Source of the DNA: Phycisphaerae bacterium
Lineage (GTDB): Bacteria; Planctomycetota; Phycisphaerae; UBA1845; CAIVHJ01
Reading direction: 5' to 3'
DNA: 64,000 nt
Assembly (NCBI GenBank): GCA_022072405.1
Contig: JAJVHX010000026.1
Coordinates: forward strand, 1 to 64,000
Both the position numbers and the translations under genes were made by a program. Within the stretch, counting starts at the first letter, position 1. Each line of letters begins with the position of its first letter. The notes beneath the pieces are model-generated. The model made no database searches. It saw nothing but the letters and a program-made list of their open reading frames with translations, and was not told the DNA's origin. Positions 24,740 to 34,597 of this stretch are shown piece after piece.

Positions 24740-26710
24740 ATGTTGTCGAAATTATCCAAATCCGGTGTGCCGTGGTGGCTGATCGTGCTGGTCGCCCTGG
24801 GGATGCGTCTGATGTATCAGCAGCAGACCACGGGCAGTCCGTTGTTCCGAACTTTTCAGGTTGATCCCCAATGGCACGCGGAGTGGGCTGAACAGATAGT
24901 GGCCGGTCAGTGGAGTGAGGGTCGGCCTTTTTTTCGCGCACCGCTCTATCCTTTTTTTCTGGCGGCCATTCGCGCGGTGAGTAATGCAGATTTCGTAACG
25001 GCCAGAATTGTTCAACATCTGCTCGGCGCTCTGAGTTGTGGATTGATATACAGCTTGGCGAGAAAACTATTCGATTCTTCGGTTGCGCTTCTCGCGGGAT
25101 TGATGGCCGCCGGATATGGTCCTTTCATTTACCAGGAAAATGAACTTTCGCTGCCCACGCTGGAGATATTTTTATTCCTGCTCAGCCTGTTGGCTGTCTG
25201 GCGGGCTGCGGAGCGCGGTTCCATGGTCTGGTGGAGTCTGGCGGGATTGTTTACCGGCCTGACCTGCATAACGCGCCCCAATTTTCTGCTGGTGATTCCA
25301 GTCGTGATACTGTGGGGATGGGTCGGTTTTGGTTTCGAGCAGTGGAATCCATTCGGGTCTGCCTGGCGTAAAAAAACTGCGTTGGCAGCGGCCTATGGAT
25401 TTGGTGCGGTGGCCGCAATTCTGCCGGTGACACTGCACAATCGGCTGATGGGGGGCGAGTGGGTGTTGATTGCTTCGCAGGGTGGTGTCAATTTTTTCAT
25501 CGGCAACAATCCGCAGGCCGATGGTCGAACCGCTCTCGCACCCGGCGCCTACTACCCATCGGAAGCACACTATGTGGATAGCGTCTGGGCGAATTCACGG
25601 GTGATGGCGGAGCAGGACACCGGTCGGAAAATGAGCGAAAAAGAACTATCCGATTACTGGTATGATCGGGCGTGGGATTACTGGCGGGCTGAGCCATGGG
25701 CAGCATTTCGCCTGACGTTGATCAAAGGATATTACCTGCTCAACGGTTTTGAGATCGAGTCTGAGCGTTCGGTTTATCTCGATGCGCTCTGGTCGCCGCT
25801 GGCCAAAATGCTCATTTACGAAGGTTGGATTGCCTTTCCGGGTGGCGTGGTGATTCCGCTGGCGATTGTGGGTCTGTTCGGGTTGGTCCCTCGTTCGCGC
25901 GGCTGGTGGCTGCTGGTCGGCTGCGGACTGGCTTATTCCGCTAGCGTGGTGGCCTTTTTCGTAACGGCACGTCATCGTCTGCCGCTCTTTCCACTACTGA
26001 TTATTTTTGCTGCGGCCATGCTGCACCGCATCATTTCAATGGTGTCTCAGCGTCAATGGCGGGTGTTATTGTGGCCTGGTTTCGGGCTGGTGCTGGCCCT
26101 GTATTTATGCAATACGCGCTGGTTTGATGTCCGGCAGATAGACCTGGCCCGCCAGTTGCGCGTGGTCGCTTATGCTCATTTACGTCTGGGAGAATTTGCC
26201 GAAGCGGTACCCTTTTATCAGCAGGCGTTGGAACTAGCTCCGCAGGATTTTGAAGCCAACTATAATCTGGGCTTTGTGTTGCATGGCTTGGGGCGGGAGG
26301 CGGAGGCGCTGTTGCGTCTGCAGAACGCTCATCGACTGTTGCCGGAAAACGTCAACACGCTCAATCTGCTGGGCAATGTGCTGGTGGCGTTGAATCGACC
26401 GGCTCAGGCGGAGCCGTTATATCAGCAGGCGGTCACACTGCAGCCCGATTTCCCGCTGGCCTATGGCAGTTGGGGCGAATTGCTTTTGCAGCAGCAACGC
26501 TTTGACGAAGCGCTACCACTGCTGCACCGGGCTGTTGAATTGCGGCCGGAGAATGGCCAATATTGGTATCGACTGGCGGTGACCCAGTGGCGCTGCGGCG
26601 CCATTTCCGAAGCAAAAAAATCGCTGGTGAAGGCCCGCTCGCTGGGGGCACAAGTGGATGACGAACTGGCCCGAGCACTGGGGGCGGATGAAGGCAGGTC
26701 GCAACCATGA
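24740..26710 (+). CDS. GT39-like membrane glycosyltransferase with C-terminal TPRs
   Basis: This is a 656-residue integral membrane protein. About ten hydrophobic segments between residues 12 and 465 follow the GT-C (ArnT/PMT, GT39) layout. The first external loop has VDPQWHAEWAEQIVAGQWSEGRPFFRAPLYP with a candidate catalytic Asp and a conserved APLYP, and further loops hold PVTLHNRLMGGEWVLI and ITRPNFLLVIPV. After the last span come three to four TPR units (FAEAVPFYQQALELAPQDFEANYNLGFVL and so on). It probably transfers a sugar from a polyprenyl carrier to an exported acceptor. It overlaps the next gene by ATGA and is clearly a tandem paralogue of it. No ribosome binding site is visible before the start. 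Confidence 0.82.
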   Translation: MLSKLSKSGVPWWLIVLVALGMRLMYQQQTTGSPLFRTFQVDPQWHAEWAEQIVAGQWSEGRPFFRAPLYPFFLAAIRAVSNADFVTARIVQHLLGALSCGLIYSLARKLFDSSVALLAGLMAAGYGPFIYQENELSLPTLEIFLFLLSLLAVWRAAERGSMVWWSLAGLFTGLTCITRPNFLLVIPVVILWGWVGFGFEQWNPFGSAWRKKTALAAAYGFGAVAAILPVTLHNRLMGGEWVLIASQGGVNFFIGNNPQADGRTALAPGAYYPSEAHYVDSVWANSRVMAEQDTGRKMSEKELSDYWYDRAWDYWRAEPWAAFRLTLIKGYYLLNGFEIESERSVYLDALWSPLAKMLIYEGWIAFPGGVVIPLAIVGLFGLVPRSRGWWLLVGCGLAYSASVVAFFVTARHRLPLFPLLIIFAAAMLHRIISMVSQRQWRVLLWPGFGLVLALYLCNTRWFDVRQIDLARQLRVVAYAHLRLGEFAEAVPFYQQALELAPQDFEANYNLGFVLHGLGREAEALLRLQNAHRLLPENVNTLNLLGNVLVALNRPAQAEPLYQQAVTLQPDFPLAYGSWGELLLQQQRFDEALPLLHRAVELRPENGQYWYRLAVTQWRCGAISEAKKSLVKARSLGAQVDDELARALGADEGRSQP

Positions 26711-29082
26711 GCCAGATCATTTCACCATCACCGGGTCTCGATGGTCTTGTAGAATGGCCTGCTCAACGTCCAGCCGCAACGCTGGGTTGGAAGCGATTGC
26801 TGCTGATATTCTGTCTGGCGTTGGGGCTGCGGCTCATCTACCTCGCCCAGGTGGTGGACCATCCACTGTTTCAGGTGCCGCAGGTCGATTCCCAGCTTTA
26901 TTACGATACCGCCTTGAAGATCATGCAGGGTCAGTGGAGTGAGGGCCGGCCCTTCTTTCGCGCCCCACTTTATCCCATTTTTCTGGCCGGGGCTTATCGG
27001 TTGACTGGTGAAAGCTGGATCGGGGTTCGGGTGGTGCAGGATCTGCTGGGTTCGCTGAGTTGCCTGTTGATCGCGCAGCTGGCTACCCGCCTCTATGATC
27101 GCCGTGCCGGTTTGCTGAGTGGTCTGCTCTCCGCCGGTTATGCCCCACTGATATTTTATGATAATGAGTTATTTATCACCGTACTGGAAATCTTTTTGTT
27201 GCTGATAACGCTCTGGATTCTGTTCCGGCTGGATCGAGCGTTTGGCCTCGGTTGGCACTTTCTGGCCGGATTAGGCCTGGGATTGGCCTCTATTGCCCGG
27301 CCAAACTTTCTGATTATAATTCCAGTAGCCTTCATCTGGATCGGGTGGGCTGGAAGAAAACTTAATAACCAGATAGCAACTCGAACTTTATCATTCTTCG
27401 TTTACAGAATAATTGCTTATGTAGTTGGATGTATATTACCCATCCTGCCAGTCACCTTGTATAACTATTGGATTGGAGGCGAGTGGGTGTTGATCTCGAC
27501 GCAGGGGGGGATTAATTTTTACATGGGTAACAGCGCTCAGGCAGACGGCAAGACGGCCTGGGCCATGGAGGATTATGCCACAACCAGTGCGAATTATGTG
27601 GATAACACCTGGAGCGGTTCCAAGCGGGCGGCTGAAGAAGCTGTGGGTCATGCATTGAGTGATGGCCAGGTGTCAGCTTATTGGATGGGCCAGGGTAGGC
27701 AATATTGGAGTGATCACCCATTGGAGGCTTCGGGGTTATTACTCAGGAAAATATATTATTTCTTTAATGGTTTTGAAATTGAGTGTTTTCGATCAATCTA
27801 TATAGAGCGGATTTACTCGCCTCTGATGCGCGTCCTGCTCGATAAAACGGCTATCTGTTATCCCTGGGGGCTGATCGCTCCACTGGGGCTGATTGGAATA
27901 TGGTTACCGACTCGTTCATCCCCTTCTGCCTGGTTGCTGCGGATTATTATTCTGGTTTATATGCTGTCGGTTGTGGCATTTCTGGTTAATGGACGTTTGC
28001 GCATGCCGGTCGTTCCGCTGTTGATTATATTTGCATCTGGGGCCTTGGTTCGTCTGTATGAACAACTCAAACATCGAGCTTGGCGGAATATGGGACTGAT
28101 AGTACTATCGTTTGTGGGCTTAATATATCTATCAAACAGTCAATGGTATAACGTCCGGTACATCTGTTCACCGATGCAACATGGGATGCTGGCTTTCGCA
28201 TATGCGGAACTAGGCCAGTATGAACAGGCGATCGACCATTATCGTCAGGAGCTGCAGAGCGACCCCGATAGTATTCAAGGACTTTACGGCTTGGCGCTGG
28301 CGTTATCTGAATCCAATCGAAACAAAGAGGCTTGCAGTTATTATGCGCGGGCCTTGGACCGGGTTCCTGATAATGGTTCATTATTGCATAAATATGGACG
28401 AGCATTATGGCTATCTGGTGAAACCGAGCGAGGTCGGGAGTTACTTGAACAAGCCCTCGCAATCGATTTGGAAATGGCTGAAGCACACCTGGACCTGGCC
28501 AGTGCGCAGTTGGCCGAGAAAGCACCACAATCAGCGATACCGCACTTGCAGGAAGCGCTACGACTCGACCCGGAGAACGCTCAAGCTCACTATACGCTGG
28601 CCCGGGCCTTGATCGAAGTGCAGCGGGTCGATGAAGCATATGACCATTTGCAGGCGGCCGTGCAACGGGATGATCATATCGCCGACGCCCATCTGAAAAT
28701 CGGCAAAATTCTCAGCGGCCGGGGTGAGACGGTTGCCGCCCTGGCTGAATGCCGGCGAGCGGTGCAACTCGATCCACAACTGGCGGAAGCTCACCTGTGG
28801 GTGGGGATTCTGGTCGGCGGTACCGGTGATCTGGAGTCTGCCGGGAGATCATTTGCTGAAGCGGTTCTTCTGAATCCGAATTTTGTGGAAGCTTTGCAGA
28901 ATCTGGCGATCGTGCGGATGCGGCAGGGTGATTATGCCGCTGCCTGGCCGCTGGCCCGCCGGGCGGAAGCACTGGGTTCCCGAACCATCGGGCCACTGAT
29001 GGCTGAATTACAGCAACTCGTGCCGGAACCGCCGACTAGCAGCTCAGCACCAGCCGACTATGATAATGGGGCTGAACATTGA
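26707..29082 (+). CDS. GT39-like membrane glycosyltransferase with extended TPR array
   Basis: This is a 791-residue paralogue of the preceding gene, starting in its stop codon (ATGA overlap). It has the same GT-C architecture, with VDSQLYYDTALKIMQGQWSEGRPFFRAPLYP in the first loop, PVTLYNYWIGGEWVLISTQGG, and transmembrane spans to about residue 490. The TPR array is longer, at seven or eight units (EQAIDHYRQELQSDPDSIQGLYGLALAL onward). Residues 205-240 and parts of 330-480 use more AT-rich codons than the rest, which may mark older or exchanged segments. The product probably acts with its paralogue on surface glycan or protein glycosylation. Confidence 0.82.
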   Translation: MSQIISPSPGLDGLVEWPAQRPAATLGWKRLLLIFCLALGLRLIYLAQVVDHPLFQVPQVDSQLYYDTALKIMQGQWSEGRPFFRAPLYPIFLAGAYRLTGESWIGVRVVQDLLGSLSCLLIAQLATRLYDRRAGLLSGLLSAGYAPLIFYDNELFITVLEIFLLLITLWILFRLDRAFGLGWHFLAGLGLGLASIARPNFLIIIPVAFIWIGWAGRKLNNQIATRTLSFFVYRIIAYVVGCILPILPVTLYNYWIGGEWVLISTQGGINFYMGNSAQADGKTAWAMEDYATTSANYVDNTWSGSKRAAEEAVGHALSDGQVSAYWMGQGRQYWSDHPLEASGLLLRKIYYFFNGFEIECFRSIYIERIYSPLMRVLLDKTAICYPWGLIAPLGLIGIWLPTRSSPSAWLLRIIILVYMLSVVAFLVNGRLRMPVVPLLIIFASGALVRLYEQLKHRAWRNMGLIVLSFVGLIYLSNSQWYNVRYICSPMQHGMLAFAYAELGQYEQAIDHYRQELQSDPDSIQGLYGLALALSESNRNKEACSYYARALDRVPDNGSLLHKYGRALWLSGETERGRELLEQALAIDLEMAEAHLDLASAQLAEKAPQSAIPHLQEALRLDPENAQAHYTLARALIEVQRVDEAYDHLQAAVQRDDHIADAHLKIGKILSGRGETVAALAECRRAVQLDPQLAEAHLWVGILVGGTGDLESAGRSFAEAVLLNPNFVEALQNLAIVRMRQGDYAAAWPLARRAEALGSRTIGPLMAELQQLVPEPPTSSSAPADYDNGAEH

Positions 29083-29106
29083 AGGTTGAATTTGAAAGGA
29101 ACTGCT

Positions 29107-30081
29107 GTGGCTGAAGGATTTGATCTGGGAAATCAGCTGCCGGAACTGGTGCGGCAAATCTGCGTGAGCTACTGGGCTGATCCGCGCACACATCATATCG
29201 ACAAACGCTTTCTACCCTCCCGTACCCAGATCGTCCGCGCCCTGGAGCTGCTGATCGAGCTGATCTACCCTGGCTATTGGGGCCGGCAGAATCTGACGCA
29301 GTACAATGTGTCCTATCATGTGGGAGAGCTATTGCCGCGTATCGGTGAGATTCTGAACCGCGAAATCTATCATGCGTTCTGCTACCAGGATGAGATGCAG
29401 GGCCGTTCGCCGGTGGGAGGTGCCGATTGTCGTGAAAAAGCCCGCCGTCTGGTATTGCGATTTCTCGAGCAACTTCCCGCGGTGCGTGAAAAACTCGGCG
29501 GCGATGTGCAGGCGGCTTACGATGGCGATCCGGCGGCGGTGGATACATCGGAAGTGATTCTCAGTTATCCGGGAGTGCTGGCGGTGACCATTTACCGGCT
29601 GGCTCACGAACTGCATCAGCTGGAGGTGCCCTGGATACCACGGGTCATGACGGAGTGGGCCCATGCCCAGACGGGTATTGATATTCATCCCGGCGCCAGG
29701 ATCGGCCGCAACTTTTTTATCGACCATGGGACCGGAGTGGTGATCGGTGAGACTACTGAAATCGGTGAGAGCGTGAAGCTTTATCAGGGAGTAACTCTGG
29801 GAGCACTGTCGTTTCCAAAAGATGAGCGCGGCCGATTGCTGCGCGGCTTCAAGCGCCACCCAACGGTTAAAGAGGGAGCCACGCTCTATGCGAACGCGAT
29901 CGTTCTGGGCGGTGAAACGATCATCGGCCAGAGTGCCGTGGTCGGTGGTTCGGTTTTCCTGACCAGCAGTATTCCCGACGGCTGTACGGTTACCATCAAA
30001 ACGCCGGAACTGTCAGTGCGTCCGGGTAAGAACCAATCGCATCATACGCTGGAACCGCTCTCGCTCGATTTCCAGATTTAA
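29107..30081 (+). CDS. Serine O-acetyltransferase, EpsC/CysE type
   Basis: This is a 324-residue enzyme making O-acetylserine from serine and acetyl-CoA, the first step of cysteine synthesis. A helical N-terminal domain leads to a left-handed beta-helix of hexapeptide repeats: GIDIHPGARIGRNFFIDHGTGVVIGETTEIGESVKLYQGVTLGA, with the catalytic His-Asp and HPTVKEGATLYANAIVLGGETIIG following. The N-terminal part contains LPAVREKLGGDVQAAYDGDPAA and HELHQLEVPWIPRVM, as in the longer EpsC-type enzymes. The start is taken as GTG 29107 after AAAGGA; the TTG at 29086 is an alternative. It follows the GT39 pair by 24 bases, probably in one transcript. EpsC homologues occur in some glycan clusters, but the housekeeping role is more likely. 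Confidence 0.88.
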   Translation: MAEGFDLGNQLPELVRQICVSYWADPRTHHIDKRFLPSRTQIVRALELLIELIYPGYWGRQNLTQYNVSYHVGELLPRIGEILNREIYHAFCYQDEMQGRSPVGGADCREKARRLVLRFLEQLPAVREKLGGDVQAAYDGDPAAVDTSEVILSYPGVLAVTIYRLAHELHQLEVPWIPRVMTEWAHAQTGIDIHPGARIGRNFFIDHGTGVVIGETTEIGESVKLYQGVTLGALSFPKDERGRLLRGFKRHPTVKEGATLYANAIVLGGETIIGQSAVVGGSVFLTSSIPDGCTVTIKTPELSVRPGKNQSHHTLEPLSLDFQI

Positions 30082-30169
30082 AGTACGTAAAAAATACTGA
30101 CCGTGAAGTACGCTGATAACAGGCCCGCTGAGTTCTTTCCCCGCGGCCTCTGCGCACGCTGTGATCAAG

Positions 30170-30523
30170 TCAGGGTGAGTTTTCCGCGGGCAGGGGTTGC
30201 AACGGTCTGGGTCCGCCGCAGGCCGGGCAGGGACAGATGCGGCGCAGGTGAGTCCAGGAATAAATGCCGGTATTGTGGCCGTCGGACCAGTTGAACTGCA
30301 CGGCGTAATGGCCGACCAGCTTCATATCGGTCAGTGTCAGATCGGCTGGGATGCTGTCGGGGTCGAGGCGTGGCTGGCGGGTCCACTCATCCACACAGTT
30401 GGCACAGTAACATTGCTCACGCAGGTAGCGATAGGGGAAAACAGCCTGGTGATCCGGCGCCCAGGTAATCACCAGATCACACGAACTGTTGCGGGCCTTC
30501 AGATCGAGCGGCGGCGAATTCAT
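30170..30523 (-). CDS. DUF971 domain protein
   Basis: This is a 117-residue protein of the DUF971 family (the N-terminal domain of gamma-butyrobetaine hydroxylase-like proteins). Motifs are LVITWAPDHQAVFPYRYLREQCYCANCVDEWT, then VGHYAVQFNWSDGHNTGIYSWTHLRRIC. Two Cys clusters (CYCANC near residue 40 and CPCPACGG near 98) suggest metal or Fe-S binding; in the family DUF971 often accompanies Fe-S or Mrp-type proteins. Start ATG 30523 follows GAGGA; the ORF-track TTG at 30535 is inside that site. It stands alone and convergent to the acetyltransferase. Confidence 0.85.
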   Translation of the reverse strand: MNSPPLDLKARNSSCDLVITWAPDHQAVFPYRYLREQCYCANCVDEWTRQPRLDPDSIPADLTLTDMKLVGHYAVQFNWSDGHNTGIYSWTHLRRICPCPACGGPRPLQPLPAENSP

Positions 30524-30594
30524 GATGATCCTCAACGATATTATTGGAGCATTATATCGTCTTACGGAAGCGGCTTCCTGCCGGAAGTCTGGAG

Positions 30595-32187
30595 TTATAA
30601 ATATTTTTCGGGGTGGGGATTGATAAGCAGTTCATCGTAAAGCAGTGTGCGGCAGAGCGTATCCATCATCGGTTCACGCCCGGTTGCCAGTTCATCCAGA
30701 TTGTTCAAATGCAGTGCGGTGATGTTGGGATAATCAGCCTGGTAATAACCCAGCGGAATCACACCGCGAAAAAAGGCCAGGTATGCAAATCGTCGGGCGA
30801 GTTCGGTCGCTACGGGTAGTTGGCGCCATCCGATGCACAATTCCTCGAGAAGTTGCAGGTATTGCTGTGGGCAGGTGACATCGGTAGTGAACCCGCGACC
30901 GGCGTTCCAGCCGCCGCCGACGTTGATCACCGGCAATCCGAAACAAGCGGCTTCCAGCCCCACGGTCGAGGTGTACACCACAACGATATCGAGCTGTCGC
31001 AGTATGTCGTGGGCCGTGAGCGTGGTATCCGCCGGTACGAGGTGGACATTATCGGGCAGTTGCGGCAGAGCGTCATTCAGCGCCGCCATCGTCGGATCGA
31101 GCACCCCGAATAATTTTTCAGCAGGGTGAATTTTGATCACCAGATGTTCCTGTGGCCAGTGCTGGAAAAATTGAATGGTGGTGAGGAGCCATTCAAACGC
31201 CGTGGCAAAGGCCGGGGTACGAGCCGTCAGTCCGGAATCGAAACTGATATTCGGGAACAGTCCCCACACCCGTCCTGTGGGTTGCTCGGGCAGACCCATA
31301 CGGTGACGGATCGTCGCTGCGTCTTCATCCGACTGCGTCAGCGTCCAGTGGATATCTTCATAAGGACGGATGGCGCGGCGTTGGAAATAAGCATCCAATT
31401 GGGTATGTTGGACCTCGGTCAATGGCATTTCGCAATAGAGAGGCCATTGTGCGAAAATTTCCGGCTCCTGCGGGTAGCGATCCTGTTCGACGTGGACGCA
31501 GGCTCCGCGGGCACCGATATGGATGATATCCACCGGCAGTCCCCGCCGCCGGGCCACCTCCCGGACCACACCCCAGTCGATCTTCATGCCATCTTCGACC
31601 AGAACCTTATCTATTCGGTATTCATCCAAAGCCCGTTCACCGATGATCACCAGCATCATCGCTGACGCCGCAAAACGGCGGGCTTGCGCAATCATATCCG
31701 GGCGTTGTCGATCAAATGCACCCACCTTGAAAAAACTTTCGATGGAACGGGTGATATGCTGACCCAGCGGAATATCCTGCCACTTGAATTCTGCCAGTTC
31801 CTCGACTGCTATCTGTTCAGCACACCGGTGACATTGCTCCACTTCGGCTGGTGAGATGAATTCGCTGTACCAGCGATGAGGCAATCGGGCCGCCTCGACG
31901 AAGGGGTGGCTGTTCTTGTGGCACCAGCGGGTGCAGGCGCTTTCGTAATGGTCCACTTTTTTGACAGTGCAGGCCGGCAGCAGTTCGTCGCAGAGCAGGG
32001 CCGTCACCACGGCACCACGGGCTCGCAGGGCATGGGCGATAAAGCCCAGTAGTGTAAACTGAAACTCGCCGCCGATCAGCCCCGGTATCAAGATGCGGCG
32101 ATAACGCAGATCGGGCAACTCGGTGATTTCCGGCAAATGGGCACAGATGGTTTGCAGTCGTTGGGTATAGGCCTCACCTTTCAGCAT
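30595..32187 (-). CDS. Capsule-type polysaccharide biosynthesis glycosyltransferase
   Basis: This is a 530-residue cytoplasmic protein. The second half has features of GT-B-fold capsule transferases: GRVWGLFPNISFDSGL, EHLVIKIHPAEKLFG, DNVHLVPADTTLTAHDIL and DIVVVYTSTVGLEAACFGLPVINVGG, the sequence pattern seen in Kdo/CMP-sugar-type and UDP-GlcNAc-epimerase-like enzymes. The N-terminal part carries a Cys cluster (CDELLPAC, CTRWC, CHRC) that could bind a metal. It is probably a polymerising or exporting transferase for a surface polysaccharide, with the acceptor unknown. It is divergent from the sulfotransferase gene at 32357, which may modify the same polymer. Confidence 0.65.
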   Translation of the reverse strand: MLKGEAYTQRLQTICAHLPEITELPDLRYRRILIPGLIGGEFQFTLLGFIAHALRARGAVVTALLCDELLPACTVKKVDHYESACTRWCHKNSHPFVEAARLPHRWYSEFISPAEVEQCHRCAEQIAVEELAEFKWQDIPLGQHITRSIESFFKVGAFDRQRPDMIAQARRFAASAMMLVIIGERALDEYRIDKVLVEDGMKIDWGVVREVARRRGLPVDIIHIGARGACVHVEQDRYPQEPEIFAQWPLYCEMPLTEVQHTQLDAYFQRRAIRPYEDIHWTLTQSDEDAATIRHRMGLPEQPTGRVWGLFPNISFDSGLTARTPAFATAFEWLLTTIQFFQHWPQEHLVIKIHPAEKLFGVLDPTMAALNDALPQLPDNVHLVPADTTLTAHDILRQLDIVVVYTSTVGLEAACFGLPVINVGGGWNAGRGFTTDVTCPQQYLQLLEELCIGWRQLPVATELARRFAYLAFFRGVIPLGYYQADYPNITALHLNNLDELATGREPMMDTLCRTLLYDELLINPHPEKYL

Positions 32188-32356
32188 GATTCATCCACTC
32201 TTCCAGTTGTGCACCTGCAGACATCTCGCGTTATATATCGACGGGGTGGCGTGTGGAAGTGCACCATTCCCGATTGCGTCTACGGCTCACCGGCCCGATT
32301 GGTCGATATGAAGGTAGGAATAACCGTCGATTGGCAACCGGCAATCGAGGCCTGAC

Positions 32357-33379
32357 ATGGCCCTGCTAATGAATTCATCTAAGCACGATCGACCAGCGGA
32401 TGGACCTTGTTTTGTGATAGGGGCTTCCAACACTGCCACTTCCACCATGCTGGGACTGCTCAACTGTCATCCGGAAATATTCATTCTCTTTGAAGTGCAG
32501 CTGGCGGGTGGTGAAATTTCCAGCTATGGCCGTCAACTGCTCGAAGCCTTCCCGCAGGTCCGCGCCTATTTTCGACCCAGTGAAGATTATGGGCAACCTT
32601 ATCGTCAGCTTCGCCAATACTTCGCCGGACGGGAGCATTGTTATCGTTACCTGGGGGACAAAATTCCCACGCTCCGAACCGGCCTGTTGCAGGCGGTGCA
32701 GAATTACCCGGTGATTTTCATGGTGCGCGACCTGCGGACCTGGCTGGGCAAAAATTCAGTGATCTACGATTACTATCTGGAACCGGACGTGGTGCCGGCG
32801 GCGCTGGCGTATGTCCGCCTGCTGATGCAGGCTTGTACTCTGCCTCAGGTACTGGTGGTGCGCATGGAAGATTTGCTGCATGACCCGGCAGCCACCATGC
32901 GTCAACTGGACCGCTTCCTGAAATTGGACGTGTCGGCACACGCCGTTGAGTGGTGGTCGAAAATCAGCGCGCTGTCGGAAAATGATCCCAAAACAGCATT
33001 ACCCTGGTGGAAGGTGCATCCCTCGTCACTGCTGCCTCCGGCGGCGGAAGACACTCAGACGATTCTGAACGATCATCCCTTCTGGGATCATATTCTGCCG
33101 ATCTTTGATCGCTATTATCAGCAGCCTGTCTCAGTGGATGCGGAACAATTGCGTGCGGATCGTCGGCGATTGGCCCGCCTGGGGCAGTCGGGGGTCGTAC
33201 CATTACAGGATTTGTTCCGGCATCTGCACAGTGTCAGCTTCAAGCGGTCCGGCGAAGACGGCCGGCGGGCGGGATATCGTCCTGCTACCCTGCAACAGGG
33301 GCGACTGGTGAATCAATATGGATATTCCCTGCCGGCGGCAACGCCGTCCGTGTCACCACTCATTGCTCAACCGACTTAG
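32357..33379 (+). CDS. PAPS-dependent sulfotransferase
   Basis: This is a 340-residue enzyme of the sulfotransferase fold. The 5'-phosphosulfate loop is degenerate but recognisable (CFVIGASNTATSTMLGLLNCHP), and the 3'-phosphate loop VIFMVRDLRTWLGKNSVIYD carries the conserved Arg/Ser region. VLVVRMEDLLHDPAATMRQLDRFLKL is the usual closing segment. It should transfer sulfate from PAPS to a carbohydrate or other surface acceptor. Start ATG 32357 has GAGG upstream. The gene is divergent from the capsule-type transferase. Confidence 0.85.
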   Translation: MALLMNSSKHDRPADGPCFVIGASNTATSTMLGLLNCHPEIFILFEVQLAGGEISSYGRQLLEAFPQVRAYFRPSEDYGQPYRQLRQYFAGREHCYRYLGDKIPTLRTGLLQAVQNYPVIFMVRDLRTWLGKNSVIYDYYLEPDVVPAALAYVRLLMQACTLPQVLVVRMEDLLHDPAATMRQLDRFLKLDVSAHAVEWWSKISALSENDPKTALPWWKVHPSSLLPPAAEDTQTILNDHPFWDHILPIFDRYYQQPVSVDAEQLRADRRRLARLGQSGVVPLQDLFRHLHSVSFKRSGEDGRRAGYRPATLQQGRLVNQYGYSLPAATPSVSPLIAQPT

Positions 33380-33548
33380 ACTCAGTTGTCAAACCCATGG
33401 ATGTCATTCCGAGTGAAGCGATGAATCTGGCCTGATCTCACGTGCAGGCTGCATTCGGGCCAGTTTCCTCGGTTGTCCGCCGAAAGTGAACTCACTCGGA
33501 TTAACTGTTGAGACGTAGTTCGGGCAATTACATTGTGCGATATATGGT

Positions 33549-34559
33549 TCAGGGCTGCAGTTGTTGCCAGAACGCTTCGAAATCCCCGTCGCCATATCCC
33601 GCTGCCCAGCAGAGTTGTTTGAGAGGGAATTGCAGCCAGAACATCGCCACCAGAGCGTGAGCAGAGGGATCGTCGGGGTGGGGTTGTTCCCAGTGGTACA
33701 GCTCCTGAAGTGCCAGACGCAACTGGGCGAGCAACGGCGTCCCGCAATGTTCCTGCAACAATTGAGTTGTGCTGAAATCCGGCGGCAGATAAGTGTATTG
33801 GCCGAAAGTAGCGGCAAAGTAATCGGGCAGCAGAGTGCGAATCTGGCGCACGACCCGGCCGCTGCGATATTCACGCTGGTAGAAATCGCGAACCGTCAGC
33901 GGATGATGGTGCGTGGCGGGAATGTGCAGAGCAGCCTGCACCCGCAAACCGAATTTTCGTTGCAACCGATAACCCAGTTCGAGATCCTCATGAATGGCCT
34001 CGGTGAGCAGCTCGTTGAAACCGCCGACCTGCATGACCCAGTCGCGGCGGACACTCAGGTTGCAGGTCCAGAAACAGTTGTAGGGATAGAGTTCGCCGGC
34101 TTGCAAACGATCGTAATGAAAAACCAGCGAAGTGCGGGCCAGCAGCTTGCGCCAGGGGGATTCGAGCAGTTCCGCAGCCCAGTCAAAACGGCCGAGGTAG
34201 GCGAGCCTGGCAGATGGATCGCGTTCGATCAACCGCAGATGTTCGACGAGGGACGCAGGGGCCAACTCCGCATCATCATTCAGAAACAGCAGCCATTCAC
34301 CGCGTGCCTGCAGGATGGCCTGGTTACGGGCATAAGCCGGTCCGCGCCGTTCCTGCAGCGTCAGGCCTTGGCGGGCGACTTTTTCGGGCAGTTCGCGCAA
34401 TTCTTCGAGCGGCCGCTGGTCGGAACCATCCACAACCACGAGCACTTCCCACCGCTGCCGATCGGCAGTGTTGCGGGCCAGCGATTGTAACAGTCGACGC
34501 AGTTTATGCTGCCGATCAGGCATAGTGGGAATCACGATGCTCAACAGAGGGTTGGTCAT
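33549..34559 (-). CDS. Glycosyltransferase family 2
   Basis: This is a 336-residue GT-A enzyme without transmembrane helices. The start LLSIVIPTMPDRQHKLRRLLQSL, then VLVVVDGSDQRPLEEL, GPAYARNQAILQARGEWLLFLNDDAEL (DxD-type motif NDD) and GGFNELLTEAIHEDLELGYRL (catalytic ED) are typical of GT2. The C-terminal 90 residues (FYQREYRSGRVVRQIRTLLPDYFAATFGQY) fit the GT2 subfamily used for surface-glycan or peptide-linked sugars. It starts 39 bases after the acyl-CoA dehydrogenase stop, so it is at the end of the ETF operon, although its function seems unrelated. Confidence 0.88.
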   Translation of the reverse strand: MTNPLLSIVIPTMPDRQHKLRRLLQSLARNTADRQRWEVLVVVDGSDQRPLEELRELPEKVARQGLTLQERRGPAYARNQAILQARGEWLLFLNDDAELAPASLVEHLRLIERDPSARLAYLGRFDWAAELLESPWRKLLARTSLVFHYDRLQAGELYPYNCFWTCNLSVRRDWVMQVGGFNELLTEAIHEDLELGYRLQRKFGLRVQAALHIPATHHHPLTVRDFYQREYRSGRVVRQIRTLLPDYFAATFGQYTYLPPDFSTTQLLQEHCGTPLLAQLRLALQELYHWEQPHPDDPSAHALVAMFWLQFPLKQLCWAAGYGDGDFEAFWQQLQP

Positions 34560-34597
34560 GGTTGCAGCACCCGTTGGGGAGTTGGTAACACCCGTCG

